Part shown: positions 1-8,707 of the stretch, one piece after another
Position numbering within the stretch: the stretch's first letter is position 1
Layout: every line of letters begins with the position of its first letter
From: Skeletonema tropicum
Taxonomy: Eukaryota > Bacillariophyta > Thalassiosirophyceae > Thalassiosirales > Thalassiosiraceae
NCBI GenBank assembly: GCA_037178625.1
Contig: CM074141.1
Span: 2,170,001 to 2,234,000, forward strand
Reading direction: 5' to 3'
DNA length: 64,000 nt
Program-made: the position numbers and the translations under genes
Notes under the pieces: generated by a model
Database searches by the model: none
What the model was told of the DNA's origin: nothing
The model's input: only the letters and a program-made list of their open reading frames with translations

Positions 1-1630
1 TGGTCTGCACCCTCACAGGAGCAAGACTCTGCTTCTTCACAAAACGGAGCACAATTCCAAGACAAGTCAAAGATGTGTTCTCGACATTTTAGCCAGTCAA
101 TGATCTCTTCCTGACATTTTAGCCTGAAATCATCACACTGAAGACGAACGAAATCGGACGGAAATGGAAATGAGTGAGACACAAGATACTATTCAACTAA
201 TTTAGATTAGACACCAGAGAATTTCAAACTTACCGAAGGATTCTTGCAATAGCAGCAATGTTCAGTTGCTGGTCCCATATTTCCTGCCCATTCGTCGACG
301 TATGGGGAAGAGCATCCGGGATTCTCGAACTCTTTATAATAATCACACCCCCATTATATTGATCCACCCAACCTGGAGTATCAATGCATGTCGTCGAAGT
401 AGAAGATGAGGGAGTTTTCGTGGGCGACTGTGGAAAAGAATTTTCCAAAGCATGGAATCCAAATAAAGGTGAGTTATAATCGCAAATTTACTGATAGGAC
501 AAATCAAGATTACTTACAGGAGTGCTGACAGTAGCATTCATGCAGTGACAGCAGTGATCATTTGCTGTCCCAGTGATTGGCACTATTGAATTTGAATATG
601 CATCATCACCATAGATTCCCAACGAATAATAAAATGCATCATCATCGTCGTCATAATCTACTTCAACTTCATATGAATCACCATATTTGGGACACCCTGG
701 AAGATCCATGGCTTCATACCACGAACAATCATAGCCCCAACTATCAGACCAACCTTTCGTGTCAGTGCATGATGATGAAGTAAGAGTGCTGCTGCCACCT
801 CCGCAAATGCAGCAATTATCAGTTGCTGGTCCCATATCTCCTGCCCAGTCGTCAGCAGAAGAACAAGCGTAATATTCTCCATAAACAACAATGTAATCAT
901 CATCTCTTTCCGCAGATTGATCATAATAATCACACCCATCACCATAATAATCCTTCCAATTGGGCGTGTCCAAACATGTCGATTCGCTGAATGAGCCAGT
1001 TTTCATTTGAAGATTGCTAACAGCAGCTGTGAAAAAGATGGGTGGCGCGGTAACCGCTGGCAAAGGACTGATAATTTTGGGCGATGTTGGTGCCCCATTG
1101 TTCAATAGATGTTCCCTTTGACGAAGCGGTTTGGCTGGAGAAGCTTTCCCCTCTGACGATCCATCACTCGAATGAATTAATAGCGAGAAGGTGACAAACG
1201 GCGCAGTGGTAGTGGCGGAGTTAAAGACGACCATCATAATCATAATCAGTGAAATAATTCCACCGCCCAGCCATGCCACGAAGTTGGTCTTCTTACGTTT
1301 GGCGGCTGCCTTCCGCTTTTGACGTTTCCTCTTTGCTGCCCTTTTCTTCTTCTTCTTTGTGGCGGCATCAAATTCTACCGCTTGCCCTGCCTCGTTTAGT
1401 AAACGAAAGAGCACGATATCCATCATCACTGTCAAAAGGAAGTCAGTCGAAAGAGCGGCCAACTTCTGCTCTTTATTCGGCGTGCCGACCTTCGCAACAT
1501 TTTGGATGGCGATGTCACGAGAATCATCGTCATTCTTTTCATGCATCAACGAGCGGATAGTTGCTAGCTGCTCCATGAGAAGGCGGCGATTAACACCGGC
1601 GGCGTCTGAAGTGATATCGGTGTCGTCCAT
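1..1630 (-). CDS. LRR/Cys-rich membrane receptor-like protein, 5' part (runs off left edge)
   Basis: Exons on the minus strand are 518-1630, 234-427 and 1-137 (continuing past the edge); the introns are 90 and 96 nt, GT-AG and phase 0. The ATG is at 1628-1630. The protein has ~120 mostly charged residues with a Lys/Arg block (KKKKKRAAKRKRQKRK), one membrane segment (WLGGGIISLIMIMMVVF), a Ser/Pro linker, then repeats of a Cys-rich module: C-x-D-T-x-x-W-x-D ... G-x-x-C-x-Y-Y ... C-S-S ... A-G-x-M-G-P-A-T-x-x-C-C-x-C. Exon 3 starts CDDFRLKCQEE, matching the pre-LRR exon of the gene at 30.3 kb, so LRRs probably follow outside the window. Exon 2 is 194 nt instead of 195. The frame breaks in a C5 run (348-352), and restoring one base joins the two halves of a Cys module (GCDYYKEFENPGCSS). 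Role inferred: surface receptor or adhesion protein; ligand unknown. Confidence 0.75.
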
Positions 1631-1775
1631 GGTGTCCTCAACCTCAACGTGTTGTTTGTATTTGGCATGTATGTTCTTGGGTAGAGATGGGTAGAGAAGA
1701 CGGAAGACGGCCTGCCGGCCGAGGTCCGAGGTAGTGTGTAGCAGGGCACATAAAAAAGAATGTGTGTATGTCTCT

Positions 1776-2834
1776 GGAAGACCCCCTATGAGATGAGGCC
1801 TTTAGTGTAAAGGCAGTGTGACTTGCTAATGTGACTTGTGTCACTATACGTGCGTTTTACGAAAGGCCTCGTTTGGCGATCCAACGCAAGAAAAGCAGTA
1901 TTCAAATCTGTCACATCTAGGGACACTCAGGGACACTCACCGCGAGTGTCCCTGAGTGTCCCTGACTGTCCCTGACTGTCCCCGACTGTCCCTGAGTGTC
2001 CCTCACTGTCCCTGACTATCCCTGAGTGTCCCTACTGTCTCTGAGTGTCCTCGCCAATTTACCATCACTACACGCACCATCACCATGCTCGAATCAGACG
2101 GTGGCAAGCATTCCTTAAACACAATCTGACAATATCAGAATCAGAGTCATTAGAGCTAGCAGTTGGATTGCTGTCGCTGTCATTCTCCAGAGAGCGCACT
2201 TTCAAGGCTCCTGGTAGACAATCTACTTCGTCTGATTCACTTTCATCTGATTCGCTGTCGCTTGATGATGAGGCGGAAGAGTTTGAAGCAGCGGAAGAGT
2301 CGGAGAAAAGGTGATCGTTTGAGTTTGATGAGTAAGATGAGATATCAATGCATTCTTCACTCTCGCTCCCATCGTCGTCTGATTGACTGGTACGCTGTCT
2401 TGTGCGCGCGATGCTAGAGGCGTCTAAATCTATACATGGTGTGTTTGTGTAGGATCTGTAGTGCATAGAAGTTTGTGATTAGATAGGTAGGTACTTCTAT
2501 GACGTGACTATCAAATAATCTATCTATCTATATAGTGCGTGTAGTGATGGTAAAATTGGCGAGGACACTCAGGGACAGTAGGGACACTCAGGGATAGTCA
2601 GGGACAGTGAGGGACTTTCAGGGACAGTCGGGGACACTCAGGGACAGTCAGGGACACTCGCGGTGAGTGTCCCTGAGTGTCCCTAGATGTGACAGATTTG
2701 AATACCGCTTTTCTTGCGTTGGATCGCCAAACGAGGCCTTTCGTAAATCGCAAGTATAGTGAATAGTGACACAAGTCACATTAGCAAGTCACACTGCCTT
2801 TACACTAAAGGCCTCATCTCATAGGGGGTCTTCC
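1776..2834. mobile_element. Fold-back TIR element (~1.06 kb) with ~300-bp terminal inverted repeats
   Basis: The left arm (about 1776-2077) and right arm (about 2536-2834) are near-perfect reverse complements. The outer parts contain GGAAGACCCCCTATGAG and its complement; the inner parts contain a 10-bp tandem repeat related to GTCCCTGAGT (1920-2050 and 2562-2682). The 7-mer CTGGAAG occurs just outside or overlapping both ends (1774-1780, 2834-2840) and may be a target duplication, but this overlaps the TIR ends and is uncertain. No transposase is visible, so this is probably a non-autonomous element. The 458-bp core holds one ORF on the minus strand. Confidence 0.85.
2080..2466 (-). CDS. Ser/Asp-rich ORF inside the fold-back element
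   Basis: A 128-codon ORF that starts with ATG and fills nearly the whole core between the inverted repeats. Its middle is a run of Ser, Asp and Glu (SSASSSSDSESDESESDE) and its end is basic (RLCLRNACHRLIRAW). I recognise no domain. The exact fit between the TIRs suggests a captured gene fragment or an element-encoded peptide, but an acidic low-complexity ORF can also persist by chance in such composition. Function unknown. Confidence 0.35.
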   Translation of the reverse strand: MHYRSYTNTPCIDLDASSIARTRQRTSQSDDDGSESEECIDISSYSSNSNDHLFSDSSAASNSSASSSSDSESDESESDEVDCLPGALKVRSLENDSDSNPTASSNDSDSDIVRLCLRNACHRLIRAW

Positions 2835-2839
2835 TGGAA

Positions 2840-3777
2840 GGGATTTGTGTGTGCTGTTGTAACAAGAAAAGCGTCTTACTTTTTTAGGTCGACAAATCAA
2901 CATTAACGTAGGAATTAGTAGAGAAAATTTCGCCTTTGCCTTTAATTTCCTTTTATCTCCAACTCGGTGGACCCGCTGTAGATAATAGCTTTACCGACCA
3001 TAGCTACTGTAGCATGCATAAGAAGTCGTCTCAAGACACCACTCCAGTGCTTCTTCTTCCTCCTCCGACTTTGCGTCTCGGACTCAGTTGGTGAAGCTGC
3101 TTCTTCTTCTCTTCGTTTGATAGCACTGCTTGCTGATGCTTTCTCATAAGACTCTTCAGCCCTATCCCGTAAGAGAGAGAAAAAGATCTGACAACATTTC
3201 TAAAATTTTTGAAGTGAGTAGCGATTGAGTAGCTCCACCGCATCGTCACTAGTAAGTACTCCATCAGTACCATTTCAGCAGTCAGTAATTACAGCAGCAA
3301 CAACGAGGCAGCAGCCAAAAGGTCATCACCTCCTCTCACGCACTGCACGCACCTCTTCGCATTAGCACCGGATCAGTCTCCTAGGGGGTGCCTCATTAAC
3401 TAAATGGCTACAACATTGTCTCACCACCGTCAAAATTAATGTCACACGAATAGCATTGAGTATATTGACCTTCCGTGAGGCATGGAGATTTGTTCTCATT
3501 GGTTGAAATCCCACATCATAATCATACGATTCAAAGGCTTGATCCATAGATTCTTGTTACGTTTCGGTACCAATTTGAGATTGAGTTTATGTCGGTCAAA
3601 GTCATTGAACTAACAGAAATCGATTGGAAGTAGTGCGTGGTGTCAATGATGATGACGAAGGACTGATGAGTTTTGAGTTTGTGCGACGAGCTGTGGCCTG
3701 TGGCACTGCAATCTGCAGCCACGAAAAACAGCTGGGAGGATAGGTAGTTCAAGTTCAAGGCCACTAATCCGAGCGAG
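2840..3777. other. Intergenic region without supported gene
   Basis: Several short ORFs occur on the minus strand (for example 3031-3273 and 3531-3764), but none has a recognisable domain, biased composition or homologue elsewhere in the window. I see no RNA gene here. Confidence 0.5.
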
Positions 3778-4084
3778 AAATCCGCGATAATGATGTGAGT
3801 ATGTACTCCTACTTATGTATGTATAGGCCTACGATCTCTATGCAATGTTTAGTTCAAGTTCAAGGACAAATCCGCGATAATAATAACTCCGAGTCAGCTT
3901 CTAAAAAGGAATGGTCAGCCACCTACCTGATTGAGCTGTAATAACATTATCATGTGATGTGCACAAATCCACGGTATCAATAACTCCGACTTTGGTTCTA
4001 AAAGCAGGAATTGGGTCATTTCCTTTGCTACGTCAGTGGTACTTCAAATACGTGTACAAAATCTCGGAAAATAATTACTCCGAG
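3778..4084 (+). promoter_or_regulatory. Four spaced copies of an AAATCCGCGATAA...ACTCCGAG motif upstream of the 4.29-kb gene
   Basis: Related units start near 3778, 3868, 3965 and 4059, spaced about 90-97 bp. The best pair is AAATCCGCGATAATAATAAC and AAATCCACGGTATCAATAAC, both continuing CTCCGA. Units 2 and 3 are followed by a TTCTAAAA box, and units 1 and 2 are preceded by GTTCAAGTTCAAGG. The array ends about 200 bp before the start codon at 4290. A cis-regulatory role is inferred from position only; the units could also be the remains of a tandem duplication. Confidence 0.4.
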
Positions 4085-4289
4085 CTGCCAGGCATCACCT
4101 AACTTCTCCTTTCAAAGTACCATGAACTTATGCAAATACTCAACTCTTGTGGCACTTCAATCGTGAGGAACCCGACAGGTTTTCGGGAAATTTACACTTC
4201 ATCTACGATTACAATACCTGCAGACGTCTTCAGCACCGACCGGACCCAACATAAATTTGTGACAGGATCAAATTCGAGAAGGGTACACC

Positions 4290-4760
4290 ATGATGAAGGC
4301 CTCTCCACAACCAATCTCCGCTGTTTCCTCCTCCTATGCCAAGAGTAAGGACGACAACTGCCGACAAACCACCCAAGATGTCAACAGCACCACTGAAGAA
4401 ATCCATCCCATCTTGAAAGTTCAAGACCCATTTCTCTACTACTCAAATGACAGAGTAAGGATGAGAGAACTCCGTCTTGAAGACGTGAAAGACGGCTCGT
4501 CTGATCACGGCTCATCCTCTAGCTCGATGTCATCCCAAAAGCAGTCGACGGCCACCTGCGCGAGAAAGACCAGGATCACGTTCGAGCTACACCCACATCT
4601 GTTACTTGAAGACTTGATGCAAGACCTTTTTGATGACGACTCCTTCGACTTTGGTGCAATTCTTGATGCATCTCTTCTCGCTGACGAGCAGGATGTGGGC
4701 TCGGAGGATGATGTCATGAATGCTTTGAAAGAGATCATTTTGGGCATTAGTAATGTTTAG
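4290..4760 (+). CDS. Uncharacterised small acidic protein with FLYYS and RKTRITFELHP motifs
   Basis: A 156-residue ORF starting at ATGATG. It is unlike known enzymes but clearly related to the ORF at 25165-25551. Two blocks are shared: residues 48-63 (FLYYSNDRVRMRELRL) and residues 91-105 (ARKTRITFELHPHLL). The spacer between them is Ser-rich and low in complexity. The C-terminus is acidic and hydrophobic (LMQDLFDDDSFDFGAIL). There is no signal peptide or membrane segment. Conservation of both blocks against divergent linkers argues for a real protein family; the blocks may be short binding motifs. Function unknown. Four repeated promoter units lie upstream. Confidence 0.65.
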   Translation: MMKASPQPISAVSSSYAKSKDDNCRQTTQDVNSTTEEIHPILKVQDPFLYYSNDRVRMRELRLEDVKDGSSDHGSSSSSMSSQKQSTATCARKTRITFELHPHLLLEDLMQDLFDDDSFDFGAILDASLLADEQDVGSEDDVMNALKEIILGISNV

Positions 4761-5384
4761 AAAGCTGCCGTGAAATTTCGGGAATGATGGACTCGGTAGG
4801 AAGTCTACCTCTCTTTCTAGGACATTGTAGATTTGAGATGTATACGTATTTGTACGATAAACGCTATTACTATTAACTTCAGTGTTTAGAAGCATTGCAT
4901 AATCTTACCTCTTCCACTACATAGATTGTATCCACTCTGCAACGTCGCAACAACTCTTCCCTTCCATCTAATAGTTACAGTGTCCCATTCGAAAGAAGAG
5001 AAAGAAGTATGTGTATACACATCCAGCAACTCGAGCGTAGACTATAGTCCCCTGTAGAGTCGTAAGAGGAGGGAGCTATCACTAAATAATTAGATGCTCT
5101 GCCATTCATTCATGTGATTGGCACATTGATATCATCGTCAATGCAATGCAGTGTGTGCTATCTGTTTCTTGTTACACCTGGCATATATCGACGATGTATT
5201 ACGAGTAAAACGATTCCCTGAAACGGAAACCACATCTCAAAACACAGCATTTCAATCTTGACGACAATACAGCGTTCGATTTGCCCCTAATACCGCCGCG
5301 GCGACTGCATTGTCCTCGCCGACTCCCCCTGGCTTGGTTTCACTCAAATCGGGCAAGAAGGCGTCCGGAATGGACAGATAGAAA
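4761..5384. repeat. Intergenic DNA ending in a dispersed ~190-bp repeat
   Basis: About 5190-5385 resembles 53885-54095. Both contain GATTCCCTGAAACGGAAA, AGCGTTCGAT and TCCTCGCCGACTCCCCCTGG in the same order. The remainder of the interval (4761-5190) shows no supported gene. The repeat lies directly against the left end of the 3.1-kb TIR element. Confidence 0.55.
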
Positions 5385-5870
5385 TTACAGACTCGTATCT
5401 CAAGTTTACCCTTGCGCACTTGCATGATTTTTACCTCGAGTCTCCATTTTTTTCGATTTTTAAAAATGTTCGTTTCTTGTAAAGTTTAACACGGCAGCCC
5501 CCATACTAAATGGGACCCCCCTGCCATCAAGGCCGAGTTGGAGAAGAGTCGGATCTGAGCCGCAACTCGATGCCACTATGCCATACGAGGTTGGGAGACC
5601 CTTCAGGACCGGGCTGTGCGACCTTGGTCACCGAGATATCGTCATTTGAATTTATGAATTTCCCCCATTTCGTGTCGGCTGGGCATCTCTTGTGTATTGT
5701 GTTCGTAGGTGTCCTTTGGCCCAGATAGAGACGTGGTGGGTTTCGTCCTCTGTTGTCAACATACGGAAGGGGGCGACCGTGCCGTATCCGCCCTCATAAT
5801 CTATTATTTTCAAAGCAGTTGGCATTATTTATTTTATGTCTCTACCAAGGGGCGGTGTGGGGTGTGTATT

Positions 5871-6599
5871 ATGAGTGGCATTCAATTCAACAATAGCAGT
5901 CATTCCGCTCTACGTAAAGCGATCGCTCACTTCGTAAAAGATGATAGTCTTCTCGGTAAATATTGTAGTTATGAGCAATTGCATGTACCAATAAGCACAA
6001 TCATGTGCCGCTGGAGAGGTCAAGATGATATGAAGAAGGTAGATGAAAAAATGATAACAGCTGCTTTTACTGTTCAAGGGGGTGAAAAGGAGTACACCCT
6101 TCCATTTTGGCAGGTGGTTGGAGGAGGAGAGACCGACCCCGAGTTTGAGGGTTATTTGATACACGTCAAAAACGGGCACCGCATAACTGTTGATAAGAAA
6201 AAGGTGCGAATTTACATGATCGGTTGCACAAAAGGTGATTATGAACCAGAAACAATTCATGATAAAAAGAACCACCCGCTCAACAGTGGATCGGGAAGGA
6301 GAAATTTTACACTCACAGGAGATAAGGATTTTAATGAAGTGGGGGTTGACCTTGAGACGTTCTTGAGAGAGCGGAGTAATCTGGAAGACAAGAGGCAAAA
6401 GGAGAAATCTGTCAAAGTCCAAATAGAGAAGGAAAAGGAGAAAGCCAAACGCAACCGACCTCCCACGGCTGACACCGCGAAGACAGCTGAATCGGGTACA
6501 TCAACATCGTCTCGGCGGAAGAGAGGGAAGCGCCGAAAAAAGCAGCATGCAGAGCTGAAAGCACAGATCGCATTGCTGCCTACGGCGATACCGGGATAA
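5871..6599 (+). CDS. TIR-element ORF 1, unknown protein with basic tail
   Basis: From the ATG at 5871 the ORF encodes ~242 residues, beginning MSGIQFNNSSHSALRKAIAH. The first two thirds look globular with alternating hydrophobics (TLPFWQVVGGG, GHRITVDKKKVRIYMIGCT). The last third is a charged coiled-coil-like stretch followed by a basic cluster (SRRKRGKRRKKQH) that could be a nuclear localisation signal. The ORF remains open upstream to 5709, but without an ATG. The following segment 6611-6805 (KMMKKLKEDVGNDGLKEIHE) looks coding in another frame, so the protein may continue after a small intron or frameshift. I do not recognise a transposase domain. It may be the element's own protein or captured cargo. 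Confidence 0.5.
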   Translation: MSGIQFNNSSHSALRKAIAHFVKDDSLLGKYCSYEQLHVPISTIMCRWRGQDDMKKVDEKMITAAFTVQGGEKEYTLPFWQVVGGGETDPEFEGYLIHVKNGHRITVDKKKVRIYMIGCTKGDYEPETIHDKKNHPLNSGSGRRNFTLTGDKDFNEVGVDLETFLRERSNLEDKRQKEKSVKVQIEKEKEKAKRNRPPTADTAKTAESGTSTSSRRKRGKRRKKQHAELKAQIALLPTAIPG

Positions 6600-6610
6600 A
6601 TCATAATAAA

Positions 6611-7902
6611 GTGGTTCAAGCTGCGTATGTATATGTAAAGATGATGAAGAAGTTGAAAGAAGATGTCGGAAATGACGGATTAAAGGAGATCCATGAAGAA
6701 ATCGTAAAGAAGTTGCAGACAGACAAAGCTTGGAAGGACGAAGCGAAGTGGCAGAACAAAGACAACTTCGAAGCAACCATTACGAACTTGATGACTGCAA
6801 ATTGAAGAAGGCGACGAGGAAACGCTGCAAGAAGCCATGAGCGCACATTACAAAAATGTGACGGACCCAGTCTTCTCTAGATGGACGTCAGGTGAGAGAT
6901 GTATGCTCTATTTCCTTTCTTTCTCGTGATCTCTCTGTCTCACACACACACACACACTTCAATTTGTGCATCTATATTTAGTTATATACTTGCTTGCCGT
7001 GACATTTAAACAAAGTACACTCAAACAAAAGAGCTCACTTCTCGCATCATACGCATATGAATACCAGGCCATCACAGGATGGATACGACATTCTCCTAGA
7101 TGGAGACAACACCGAGCAAAGAGACATTCCTCCGACCCTTTATGCCCAAGGTCTCTGGATTCTGGCATTTGGCAAGTCATTCTTTGAAAGACATTTTGCT
7201 TTCATGATGCACCATGATTCAAAGTTTGGCAAGGATAGCTTCGGCCACGTGGCTCGTCTGTATCCGGAGAGAGTATATGCTATGCACAGGGATCTCAAGC
7301 AGTTGGAGGAGGAAGGCGGTTGGAAAAACGATCCAGCATTTGCAGAGTACCAGGAGGTAGTCAATAAGTTTCCAGATGCGTGTGACGGCTTCAGAGACGA
7401 AATCAAAGATGGCGGAAAAGCGTTCTTTCGTAGAGCCGAAGAAGTCTTCTTTGAGAACTACCGCTCCCAATTCAACAAGCATTTTGCAAGCTGTGTGAGA
7501 ATATCAGATTCAGCAGCAACAAATAAAGGTGCACCAAATACTGCTCGTTTGCTCCCGTGTATGATGAGTGGACACCCCGAACTCGCCCGTGAGTACGCAG
7601 CGTGGCTTTTAGCCGCAGAAGATCGTGGGGAAGTAGATGTTGGAGATAATGATGAATGGTTCCGTCATCATTTTAGTACGAAGGAAATAGTACTTGACCA
7701 CAATGAAGGAGACTTGCCACCAATCAAGATCAAGATTGATGATTGTATGGAATATCTCACAGGAGAGGTCAATCCATTCGAAATGTTAAAGATCCCGTTG
7801 GTTCAAGACAACATGGAATTCTTGCGGAGGATGGCAGCAATACCGCGCGATCTAGCAGCAGTCGATATATATGTCTGTCAGACAGGACGGTTCGAAGCAT
7901 GA
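6611..7902 (+). CDS. TIR-element ORF 2, unknown protein (exons 6611-~6891 and ~7057-7902)
   Basis: The first segment encodes a helical charged stretch and continues, after a frame change near 6800, to VTDPVFSRWTS. A possible donor GGTGAGAG follows at ~6891 and a possible acceptor lies just before GGATGGATACGAC (~7078). The second segment is a long clean ORF: LYAQGLWILAFGKSFFERHF, RLYPERVYAMHRDLKQ, FFRRAEEVFFENYRSQFNKH, MMSGHPELAREYAAWLLAAE. It is mostly helical, with no Cys clusters and no DDE-like spacing that I can identify. Coding continues in another frame at 7871-8149, so the gene is either interrupted by a 1-base lesion near 7870 or spliced there. Exon limits are tentative. Confidence 0.4.
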
Positions 7903-8149
7903 TTTCAATCCTCTTGAGATTGTTGAACGTAAGATCGAATACAAATTGAGTCTACCAGTGACTGAAGCAAAGATAGGAGAGAAAACCAAATTGCTCAGGA
8001 ATGAAGCATTGCTGGACATGGTCGAAGCTGGAGAAGCTGCTGCAGGAGACAAGCCTCCGAATTACATCAAACCAAAATCTGAAATGATGAAGCAACTCTA
8101 CGTGAAGCAGCGAGAGATTCGAGCTGACAAAAGAGCCAATAAGTCATAG
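7871..8149 (+). CDS. TIR-element ORF 2, C-terminal continuation in a second frame
   Basis: Reads MSVRQDGSKHDFNPLEIVER onward, then a charged segment ending KREIRADKRANKS-like (basic). It overlaps the end of the preceding segment, which stops as GRFEA in its own frame. Composition and the absence of stops suggest this is the natural C-terminus of the same protein, displaced by one base near 7870. It ends ~40 bp before the right inverted repeat. Function unknown. Confidence 0.4.
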   Translation: MSVRQDGSKHDFNPLEIVERKIEYKLSLPVTEAKIGEKTKLLRNEALLDMVEAGEAAAGDKPPNYIKPKSEMMKQLYVKQREIRADKRANKS

Positions 8150-8707
8150 TTAATAACACTAAAGCATTACTACTCATATTTTGGCTTCGTAGGCCACACA
8201 AAGGACACCTACGAACACAATACACAAGAGATGCCCAGCCGACACGAAATGGGGGAAATTCATAAATTCAAATGACGATATCTCGGTGACCAAGGTCGCA
8301 CAGCCCGGTCCTGAAGGGTCTCCCAACCTCGTATGGCATAGTGGCATCGAGTTGCGGCGTCAGATCCGACTCTTCTCCAACTCGGCCTTGATGGCAGGGG
8401 GGTCCCATTTAGTATGGGGGCTGCCGTGTTAAACTTTACAAGAAACGAACATTTTTAAAAATCGAAAAAAATGGAGACTCGAGGTAAAAATCATGCAAGT
8501 GCGCAAGGGTAAAGTTACAGACTAGAGTTTCTCACCGTCACACTTTTTAATTCGATAAATATGACGAACGCTGGATAAAACGCTTAAAGATAGTAAATCA
8601 ACTCAACTTTAGACCTCCGGAAATCCATCCATCGGAGCCCCTCTCTAGAGTGGTAGGAATCTATTCAACTTCTTCTATCCACCTCTCTCCTCTAGCTTCT
8701 CTCGGCA

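Larger units (their letters stand above)
5385..8523. mobile_element. 3.1-kb TIR DNA element with 9-bp target-site duplication
   Basis: Long inverted repeats of ~330 bp (about 5404-5725 and 8190-8511) end in TTTACCCTTGCGCACTTGCA and its complement. The perfect 9-mer TTACAGACT lies outside both ends (5385-5393 and 8515-8523). Long TIRs plus a 9-bp duplication is the pattern of Mutator-like elements, but I recognise no MULE transposase in the interior. The left end has ~10 extra bases between the duplication and the TIR. A short (CA)n microsatellite lies at about 6941-6958. The near-identity of the arms suggests recent insertion. Confidence 0.85.

Noticed and set aside
577..945. Open frames opposite and beside the first exon of the left LRR gene
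   Set aside because: They lie inside the minus-strand gene whose splice phases and Cys modules are consistent; they are antisense or frame shadows.
5709..5870. Upstream extension of TIR-element ORF 1
   Set aside because: It begins with GTG, runs out of the inverted repeat and has no protein-like conservation; ATG 5871 is the natural start in a eukaryote.
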